From contig CANNLB010000314.1 in assembly GCA_947505565.1 (NCBI GenBank), positions 1-5,005 on the forward strand: a stretch of 5,005 nucleotides of DNA. The letters run 5' to 3'. The stretch's first letter is position 1, and the number at the start of each line of letters is the position of its first letter. Origin of the DNA: Acidobacteriota bacterium (GTDB taxonomy: Bacteria > Acidobacteriota > Terriglobia > Bryobacterales > Bryobacteraceae). A program made the position numbers and the translations under genes. Below the pieces are notes generated by a model. It did not search any database, was not told the DNA's origin, and saw only the letters and a list, made by a program, of their open reading frames with translations. Positions 1 to 5,005 of this stretch are shown one piece after another.

Positions 1-697
1 CAACGTCGCCGAACAGCATTCCCCGACCGGTGCCACGGAGGACCTCCGCCCCGCCCGCGTGGCTGGTGGGATAGTAGCCGAACACTTCAGCGGGCACGCC
101 GGCCTTCACGTAGGCCTGGATGATCCGGTAAGGCGTCCAGGGTTCGGAGCTGCCGGGCTTAAGGAAAAGCGGCGTCTTCAGAGCGATGGCGGGGGCCCAG
201 AGCGAATGCACGCCGGGGGAGTTCGACGGCAGGATCACACCCATCGAGTCGCCACGTGGAAAGAAGCTAAGGGCGCGACCGTCCATTTCCCCCCGACCGG
301 TATCGAGCATGTCGAGATCGGGGAGACGGGTGAGGCCCATCAGCACCGTTTCCATCGAGGCAAGGACACCCGCGATCTTATCCATGTTGCGGCGGACCAT
401 CACCCAGGGCAGGCCGGTCGTAGCGGAGACGGATTCGACGAACTCCTGCGGCGATTGTGGGAGGTCGTCGTTTAAAAAGTAGCCACTGGCTTTGCCGGCC
501 ATCGCGATCAGCTCGCGCGTCGTGAAGCCTTGCAGGATGGCCGCAGCTTCATGCTGCTGCGTGAGATCGCGGCGGATAAGCCCGACGTTAGCTTGGCTGA
601 CTTCGACATACGGTTGACGGGTGCGGTAGTGAACCGCGGTCGCGACGTCGACGCTCCGATAGGGTTTACCGTACCGCAGGATAGGAAGGTGGAGCAT
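1..697 (-). CDS. Aldehyde-dehydrogenase-superfamily protein, possibly LuxC-like acyl reductase (C-terminal part off window)
   Basis: The frame reads from ATG at 697 down to base 2 without a stop, giving 232 N-terminal residues; the rest lies beyond the left edge. What is seen: residues 151-162 (SMGVILPSNSPG), W167, and LKTPLFLKPGSS at 173-184 match the NAD(P)-binding segment of the aldehyde dehydrogenase superfamily. K180 takes the place of the conserved cofactor-binding lysine. VKAGVPAEVFGYYP (197-210) matches the usual 'aGlP.gv' segment, and RGMLFGD (225-231) looks like the strand entering the second half of the Rossmann domain. The catalytic cysteine would fall outside the window. The N-terminus (LPILRYGKPYRS) is not typical of ordinary NAD aldehyde dehydrogenases. 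The gene starts 3 bases after an adenylate-forming enzyme, so the two are almost certainly cotranscribed. I infer NAD(P)H-dependent reduction of an activated acyl group to an aldehyde, as in LuxC. Oxidation of an aldehyde remains possible. The superfamily call is firm; the LuxC-like role is tentative. Confidence 0.85.
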   Translation of the reverse strand, partial: MLHLPILRYGKPYRSVDVATAVHYRTRQPYVEVSQANVGLIRRDLTQQHEAAAILQGFTTRELIAMAGKASGYFLNDDLPQSPQEFVESVSATTGLPWVMVRRNMDKIAGVLASMETVLMGLTRLPDLDMLDTGRGEMDGRALSFFPRGDSMGVILPSNSPGVHSLWAPAIALKTPLFLKPGSSEPWTPYRIIQAYVKAGVPAEVFGYYPTSHAGGAEVLRGTGRGMLFGDV

Positions 698-700
698 GGC

Positions 701-1798
701 TTAATAGACCCCCTCGACGACCGACTTCTGAAACCGGGAGAAGGGCCGGACGTTGCGGACACCGTCCCAGGCATACTGCTCGCAGGGCGCTTCTCGTTCG
801 CACTCGTCGCGCTCGAGGAAGCGCGGGATGAACGTTTCCTTCGTCAGGGTGGTGAGCCGGACACGGCCAGTTTTCCCGTAGTCAACGACCTTGGTTGCGT
901 CGTCGAAATCGACCACTTCAAGCATGGCGCGCGGGCATGGCGGGTAGTAGATGATGGCCCAGTTGTCTTCGGGCTCGGGGGCGCGGTGCGTGGCGAGTCC
1001 CATCAGCGTGTTGCCATAAGTTGGTGCGAAATACACGTTCGGTCCGAGCAACTCTTCGACCGCGAAGCGGTGGAATTGCGGAGTCATTTCGGTGCCGCCG
1101 CAGAAAACACCTTTGATACCGGCTTTTTCAAGATTGATTTTTTCGCAAAGAGCCTCGAGGAGTTTCGGCGTGGTGAACATGCACTTCACTTCGTGCGAGC
1201 GAAGGACCGTCAGAGCTTGGTCGATACAGTGTTGCTTGTACAGTTCGGCCTCTTGCAACTGGCCCCGCTTGATCAGCTTGATAACCCACCGGGGGTCAAG
1301 GTCGACGGAGAAAGCGATGCCGCCCCGATGTTGCGCCAGGTGCTCGACGGCTAGGCGAAGGCGGCGCGGGCCGCTCGGTCCGAGCATCAGCCAGTCCGAG
1401 CCTTTGGGGAAAGACTCGTCCGGGAGTGTCTCGGAGAAAATTTCGTAGTCGATCCGGAAGTCGTCCATCTGCACGCGGGACTTCGGCAGACCCGTCGATC
1501 CGCCGGTCTCAAAAACATACGCGGGCCGATGCGCTAAGCCTTTCGGGATCCAACGGCTAACCGGCCCGCCGCGAAGTTCATCGTCGGAAAAGTTGCCGAA
1601 CTTTTCGAGATCCTCGTAACAAGTGACCTCCTTGCGTGGATCCCAGCCGGCCTCCTGGGCCCAGTTCAACCAGAACGGGCAACCGGTTTCAGGGTTGAAA
1701 TGCCATTGAACGATTTCACGGACATGGACGTCGAGGCGTGCCTTGTTTGCATTCACTCTTGCAAAAAGATCGGGTTGGGTCGCGGTACTCATTGCCAT
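701..1798 (-). CDS. Adenylate-forming enzyme, LuxE / phenylacetate-CoA-ligase-like acyl synthetase
   Basis: A 365-residue ANL-superfamily protein. YVFETGGSTGLPKSR (94-108) is the ATP phosphate-binding loop (A3 motif). VFCGGTEMTP (231-240) and YFAPTYGNTLMG (256-267) correspond to the substrate-side and A5 motifs. YGKTGRVRLTTLT (307-319) followed by PRFLERDE (325-332) matches the A7-type 'G..GRv..TtLt...P.iRy..gD' block of PaaK-like enzymes. After this block only about 33 residues remain, so the roughly 100-residue C-terminal subdomain of PaaK-type CoA ligases is absent. Total length fits acyl-protein synthetases of the LuxE type, about 370 residues. The expected chemistry is carboxylate plus ATP to acyl-AMP, then transfer to a thiol; C333 and C339 near the C-terminus are candidate acceptors, which is inference. 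It is cytoplasmic, with no signal peptide. A second in-frame ATG lies at 1792; neither start has a strong ribosome binding site. It is the first gene of a minus-strand unit with the downstream dehydrogenase-family gene. The adenylating fold is sure; the substrate is unknown. Confidence 0.88.
   Translation of the reverse strand: MAMSTATQPDLFARVNANKARLDVHVREIVQWHFNPETGCPFWLNWAQEAGWDPRKEVTCYEDLEKFGNFSDDELRGGPVSRWIPKGLAHRPAYVFETGGSTGLPKSRVQMDDFRIDYEIFSETLPDESFPKGSDWLMLGPSGPRRLRLAVEHLAQHRGGIAFSVDLDPRWVIKLIKRGQLQEAELYKQHCIDQALTVLRSHEVKCMFTTPKLLEALCEKINLEKAGIKGVFCGGTEMTPQFHRFAVEELLGPNVYFAPTYGNTLMGLATHRAPEPEDNWAIIYYPPCPRAMLEVVDFDDATKVVDYGKTGRVRLTTLTKETFIPRFLERDECEREAPCEQYAWDGVRNVRPFSRFQKSVVEGVY
709..715 (-). 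promoter_or_regulatory. Ribosome binding site of the aldehyde-dehydrogenase-like gene
   Basis: On the minus strand GAGGGGG lies 11 bases upstream of the ATG at 697, inside the last codons of the preceding gene. The spacing is slightly long, but it is the only purine-rich match near the start and supports ATG 697 as the initiation codon. Confidence 0.4.
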
Positions 1799-1803
1799 AT
1801 ATC
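1775..1803 (+). promoter_or_regulatory. Possible sigma-70-type promoter for the beta-propeller gene
   Basis: TTGGGT (1775-1780) and TATATC (1798-1803) are spaced 17 bases apart, matching 3 of 6 and 4 of 6 consensus positions. Transcription would begin near 1810, leaving about 19 bases before the ATG at 1829. The elements lie inside the 5' end of the divergent minus-strand gene. This is the most AT-rich short stretch of the junction, but matches this weak occur by chance, so it is only a candidate. Confidence 0.22.
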
Positions 1804-1812
1804 TTATTCTGA

Positions 1813-1825
1813 TGAGATGGTCTCA
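1813..1825. repeat. Short inverted repeat at the divergent junction, possible operator
   Basis: TGAGA-TGG-TCTCA is a perfect inverted repeat with 5-base arms and a 3-base centre. It lies between the two divergent start codons, just upstream of ATG 1829, and overlaps the alternative ATG at 1817. Its position would let one bound regulator affect both directions. The arms are short, so chance is a real alternative. Confidence 0.25.
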
Positions 1826-1828
1826 CGG

Positions 1829-3202
1829 ATGACGCGGATTTTTCGACCGATAGTTTTTGCCCTCGCCGGCGTCGCTGGCGTGGCCGCTCTACTGTTCGGC
1901 GTATTCGGTGCCCGCCTGGATATGGACGGCAGCGGGGTGCCCGCGCGGGTGAAGTTCGACGAGCCGGAAACGCACTACAAAAGGGTGGAAGAGAGTCGGG
2001 CCGCAACTCCGGTGCCAACCCCTGTCGTGGAGGTTGCCGCCGAGGTCAAGGCTCCCTATTGGACGGACTTCCGCGGCCCGCTGCGGGATGGAATCTATTC
2101 GCAAACAAAAATCCTTACGGCGTGGCCGGGCGGGAAGCTGAAGAAGTTGTGGAGGCAGCCAATTGGCGGGGGATGGGCGAGTTTCGTCATCGCCCACGGG
2201 CTGGCTTACACAATCGAACAGCGGAAGGCGCAAGAGGTTGTGGCGGCCTACGACGTGACCACCGGGCGCGAGATTTGGACGCACCGCTATGAAGCTGATT
2301 TTCAGGAGTCGTTGGGAGGGCCGGGTCCGCGGGCGACGCCAACCTGGCATGACGGGAAAGTGTATTCGCTGGGGGCCGAAGGGCATCTGTTCGTGCTGGA
2401 TGCGAAGTCCGGAAAAGTAATTTGGACGAAGAATATTCTGACTGATAATAATGCGGAGAACCTCCCTTGGGCGATGTCGGCTTCTCCCCTGATCGTCGAT
2501 GATTTGGTGATTGTGCAGCCGGGCGGGCCGCAGGGGAAAAGTATCGTCGCTTACAACAAATTGACGGGGGCCAAGGTTTGGGGGGCGCTCAACGAGAAGG
2601 CTGGGTACGCCTCGCCGATTCTGGCCACGCTCAATGGGGAGCGTCAGGTGATGACGTCGACCGGGACTCGGGTGGTCGGGCTGAATCCGGCCGATGGCAA
2701 ATTGCTTTGGGAGTACGAGTGGAAGACCCAGTACGACGTCAATAGTTCATCGCCGGTTGTGACGGGGCCGAACCAGTTCATGATCGCTTCCGGCTACGAC
2801 CATGGGACGGCTCTGGTGGAGGTGGCGGCAGACGGGCTGACGAAGACGATCTGGCAGAACAAAAAACTGAAAACAAAGTTCTCAACGGCGGTGCTGCATG
2901 AGGGCTATCTCTATGGCCTGGACGAGGCAATTCTCGCCTGCGTTGACGCCAAGACAGGCGAACAAAAGTGGAAGGGTGGGCGGTACGGTTACGGCCAGTT
3001 ACTGTTGGCCGACGGACATCTGATCGTGACCACCGAGCAGGGCGATATTGCGCTCGTCAAGGCAACGCCGACGGCCCATGAAGAATTGGCACGGTTCACA
3101 GCGCTGGACGGGAAAACCTGGAATGTGCCGGCCATTGCCGACGGCCGCCTTTTTGTGCGGAATACTAGGGAAATGGCGGCATTTCAGCTTTCCGCGCCGT
3201 AA
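1829..3202 (+). CDS. Exported/membrane-anchored PQQ-like beta-propeller repeat protein
   Basis: A 457-residue protein starting MTRIFRP. Residues 5-28 form one hydrophobic segment after a basic N-terminus, a signal anchor or signal peptide. There is no lipobox cysteine. A proline/valine-rich linker (58-75) leads into WTDFRGPLRDG (78-88), a common opening of exported PQQ-like propellers. Blade-closing motifs of the form 'D..TG...W' recur at about 138-154 (YDVTTGREIW), 187-203 (LDAKSGKVIW), 239-255 (YNKLTGAKVW), 282-298 (LNPADGKLLWEY) and 368-382 (VDAKTGEQKW), with weaker copies near 338-346 and at the C-terminus. This is the PQQ/BamB-like repeat fold. It is not a full quinoprotein alcohol dehydrogenase: it is short and lacks a cytochrome domain. 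Whether it binds PQQ or acts as a scaffold or binding protein in the periplasm cannot be told. ATG 1829 was preferred because GAGATGG (1814-1820) sits 8 bases upstream; ATG 1817 would add four residues. The fold is sure; the function is unknown. Confidence 0.88.
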   Translation: MTRIFRPIVFALAGVAGVAALLFGVFGARLDMDGSGVPARVKFDEPETHYKRVEESRAATPVPTPVVEVAAEVKAPYWTDFRGPLRDGIYSQTKILTAWPGGKLKKLWRQPIGGGWASFVIAHGLAYTIEQRKAQEVVAAYDVTTGREIWTHRYEADFQESLGGPGPRATPTWHDGKVYSLGAEGHLFVLDAKSGKVIWTKNILTDNNAENLPWAMSASPLIVDDLVIVQPGGPQGKSIVAYNKLTGAKVWGALNEKAGYASPILATLNGERQVMTSTGTRVVGLNPADGKLLWEYEWKTQYDVNSSSPVVTGPNQFMIASGYDHGTALVEVAADGLTKTIWQNKKLKTKFSTAVLHEGYLYGLDEAILACVDAKTGEQKWKGGRYGYGQLLLADGHLIVTTEQGDIALVKATPTAHEELARFTALDGKTWNVPAIADGRLFVRNTREMAAFQLSAP

Positions 3203-3204
3203 CG

Positions 3205-3216
3205 GTGTTGCAACAC
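3205..3216. repeat. Perfect 12-base palindrome upstream of the TonB receptor gene
   Basis: GTGTTGCAACAC is fully self-complementary and lies 2 bases after the propeller stop codon and 12 bases before the receptor ATG. No T-run follows, so it is not a rho-independent terminator. It could be an operator for a dimeric regulator acting on the receptor gene. I do not recognise it as the site of a named regulator. Confidence 0.35.
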
Positions 3217-3228
3217 TGGTGGGTGATA

Positions 3229-5005
3229 ATGACGGGTATGCGTCTGTTGCTGTTGTTGGGCATGGCGGTGCCTCTGCTGGCGGGAGAGCTTCGCGGGAAG
3301 TTGGACGATGCGCCATTCACACGAGTGCTTCTGACTTCGCCAACGGGCGCGATCCTGGCCGAGACGACGACGAATGCGGCGGGTGAGTATTTTTTCGCGA
3401 ACGCACCGGCTGATGCCCGGCCGGTGTCGGCGTCGCGCGTCACCGTGACCGCGATTCGCGGGGCGGCGGTAGATGCGGCCGATTCGCCGCAGCTGAATCT
3501 GGCCGGGGAGAGAAGCGGACCGACGGTGGCGCACTCGCTCGAGGCGCAGCCGAACGTTCATTTTCAACAGACCGGGCCCGGCCAAGTCTCCCCGTTCCTG
3601 CGCGGGTTTACCGGGTATCAGGTGCTGAACCTAGTGGACGGCGTTCGCTTCAACAATGCTACTTTCCGGAGCGGTCCGAACCAGTACCTAGCCTATTTGG
3701 AACCGAGCCAAGCCGACCATGTGGAGGCGATGTTGGGCCCAAGCGGCACCCAGTACGGCTCCGATGGCCTCGGAGGAACGATTCAGGTGCTTTCGCGCCC
3801 CAGTAGCTTTACGGAAGTTCCGCGTTGGGCTGGGCGACTGAATCTGGATGGTCATTCGGCGGACCTCAGCGCCGGCGTGGCCGGCGAGGTTGCGCACAGT
3901 TCGGCCAAAGTTTTCGTATTGTTGGGCGGGGCAGGGAGCCGCCACAACGACCTGCGCACGGGCGGCGGCTTTGACTCGCATAATGTCCTGACTCGGCTTT
4001 ATGGTTTCGATCGCGAGCAAGTGAAAAGTCTGCTGGGCAGCCGGTTGCCCGACACCGCCTACAGCCAAGCGGGTACTCATGGTAAGGTCGCGTTTCGCCC
4101 ATCGGCGACGCAATCGCTAACCGGCTGGTATCAGCGCGGCGAGCTGTGGGGCGTCCGCAACTATAAGGACCTTTGGGGCGGCCTCGGAAGGTTGACAAGT
4201 GAACTCACACCGCAGCTGATGGACTTGGCCTACCTCCGCTATGAGAAGGTCCAGGCTGGCCCCTTCGATTCTCTTTCGGCACGAATTTCGATCAACTCGC
4301 AGCGGGACGGCGGAGTGCGCCAAAATCTACGGGTGACGGATGCGGTGACGCGCGAGTTCAACCGGGTGAACGCCTACGGCTACTCGGGCCAAGGGGTGAC
4401 GCACGTTGGTTCCCATACCCTGGTCACCTTCGGCGGTGAACTCTACGATGAAAAAGTTCGTGCGCGAAGGACGGTGAACAATCTGGCGGTACGGCCCCTT
4501 TACCCCGACAACTCCTCGTATCGCAGCGGGGGGGCGTTTGTACAGGGAATGACTGAGCTTCCGGCGCGCCTTCGGCTGGGTTACGGGCTGCGGTACACAC
4601 GGATCAACTACACGACCCTGACCTTCGCGGATTGGACCGGACACGGGTCGCTGTCCTACCGACTCACACCCTCTTTGGGCCTGCACGTAACGGCCAGTCG
4701 TGGCTTCCGTGCCCCGAATTTGAACGATCTCGGCTCGATTGGATTGAACGATCTGGGCTATGAGATACCCGTTATCGAGGCGCTGGCGGCGCGTCCGTTT
4801 CTGGCCGATTCAGCCGGTGAGGGTGCGCTCTCGAAGGGGACGGCGGCTCGCGCCTTGGGCGTGGAAACCCTTCGGAACTTGGAGACGGGGGTACAGTGGC
4901 GCTCAACGCGACACAGTGGGCGGGTGCAGTTCTTCGACGCCGCCTTGTCCGATCCGATCGCTCGTCGGACGCTGTTGTTTCCTGCCAACGCCTTGCCGAC
5001 CGCTC
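3229..5005 (+). CDS. TonB-dependent outer-membrane receptor, heme-receptor-like plug (C-terminus off window)
   Basis: 592 residues are visible and the frame is still open at the right edge. MRLLLLLGMAVPLLAG is a signal peptide ending near residue 19. Residues 20-60 resemble a shortened carboxypeptidase-regulatory-like domain (TTTNAAGEYFFANAP at 46-60). VTVTAIRG (71-78) marks the start of the plug. The plug (about 80-190) includes SPFLRGFTGYQVLNLVDGVR (121-140) and LGPSGTQYGSDGLGGTIQV (169-187), close to the pattern of heme/hemoglobin receptors. The beta-barrel follows, with the hallmark SRGFRAPNLNDLG (490-502) and ETLRNLETGVQW (546-557). The protein should import a large or scarce ligand across the outer membrane using TonB energy; the ligand is not determined. 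ATG 3229 has GGTGGG (3218-3223) 5 bases upstream; ATG 3238 is an alternative start that keeps the signal peptide. It follows the propeller gene by 26 bases, so cotranscription is likely. The family call is firm. Confidence 0.93.
   Translation, partial: MTGMRLLLLLGMAVPLLAGELRGKLDDAPFTRVLLTSPTGAILAETTTNAAGEYFFANAPADARPVSASRVTVTAIRGAAVDAADSPQLNLAGERSGPTVAHSLEAQPNVHFQQTGPGQVSPFLRGFTGYQVLNLVDGVRFNNATFRSGPNQYLAYLEPSQADHVEAMLGPSGTQYGSDGLGGTIQVLSRPSSFTEVPRWAGRLNLDGHSADLSAGVAGEVAHSSAKVFVLLGGAGSRHNDLRTGGGFDSHNVLTRLYGFDREQVKSLLGSRLPDTAYSQAGTHGKVAFRPSATQSLTGWYQRGELWGVRNYKDLWGGLGRLTSELTPQLMDLAYLRYEKVQAGPFDSLSARISINSQRDGGVRQNLRVTDAVTREFNRVNAYGYSGQGVTHVGSHTLVTFGGELYDEKVRARRTVNNLAVRPLYPDNSSYRSGGAFVQGMTELPARLRLGYGLRYTRINYTTLTFADWTGHGSLSYRLTPSLGLHVTASRGFRAPNLNDLGSIGLNDLGYEIPVIEALAARPFLADSAGEGALSKGTAARALGVETLRNLETGVQWRSTRHSGRVQFFDAALSDPIARRTLLFPANALPTA

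Noticed and set aside
59..475. Plus-strand open frame of 138 codons
   Set aside because: It is antisense to the aldehyde-dehydrogenase-like gene, whose frame carries clear family motifs.
530..1354. Long plus-strand open frame of 274 codons
   Set aside because: It lies wholly antisense to the well-supported adenylating enzyme and the start of the dehydrogenase gene, and its translation shows no recognisable domain. It is a by-product of G+C-rich codon use.
1700..1828. Upstream extension of the propeller protein to an ATG at 1700
   Set aside because: It would place about 40 odd, cysteine-containing residues before a normal signal segment and overlap the divergent gene by about 100 bases. The motif-free extension has no ribosome binding site advantage.
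3197..3205. CCGT-A-ACGG inverted repeat over the propeller stop codon
   Set aside because: The arms are only 4 bases with a single-base centre and no T-run, which is too little for a terminator or operator.
3688..4686. Several minus-strand open frames of 68-141 codons
   Set aside because: They are antisense to the TonB receptor barrel, have arginine- and proline-rich low-information translations, and no family motifs.
4720..4754. 11-base direct repeat TTGAACGATCT at 4720-4730 and 4744-4754
   Set aside because: It encodes two LNDLG copies eight residues apart in the FRAP-box loop. Similar 'DLG..G' patterns are usual in this receptor family, so it is better explained by protein sequence than by a DNA repeat.

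Overview
The window looks like chromosomal DNA of a G+C-rich (roughly 60%), diderm, free-living bacterium. It holds four protein genes in two divergent pairs, packed almost without gaps. An exported PQQ-type beta-propeller with a 'W.DFRGP..DG' opening, followed by a TonB receptor with a short carboxypeptidase-regulatory-like N-terminus and a 'GFRAPNLNDLG' motif, recalls Acidobacteriota of the Solibacter/Bryobacter type. That placement is inference from gene style; no rRNA or other marker gene is present.

Left half, minus strand (1-1798). A 365-residue adenylate-forming enzyme without the usual C-terminal AMP-binding subdomain (701-1798) is followed after 3 bases by the N-terminal 232 residues of an aldehyde-dehydrogenase-superfamily protein that runs off the left edge (1-697). 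The second gene has no stop before the window edge and is easy to miss. In order and in size (for the first gene), the pair resembles the LuxE/LuxC type of acid reductase: one protein activates a carboxylate as acyl-AMP and the other reduces the activated acyl group to an aldehyde. The natural substrate cannot be read from the sequence.

Divergent junction (1799-1828). Only 18-30 bases separate the two divergent start codons, so the promoters must overlap each other or the opposite gene. A short palindrome (1813-1825) lies here.

Right half, plus strand (1829-5005). A membrane-anchored or exported PQQ-like beta-propeller protein (1829-3202) is followed after 26 bases by a TonB-dependent outer-membrane receptor (3229 to the right edge, 592 residues visible, C-terminus missing). 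A perfect 12-base palindrome (3205-3216) sits in the 26-base gap. The receptor plug resembles heme/hemoglobin receptors, but no histidine is found in the stretch where those receptors carry the heme-binding one, so its ligand is uncertain.

No RNA gene, mobile element, CRISPR array or integrase is visible, and there is no gene-free stretch longer than about 30 bases. I do not see a clearly new system. The most interesting element is the LuxE/LuxC-like pair outside an evident lux operon.
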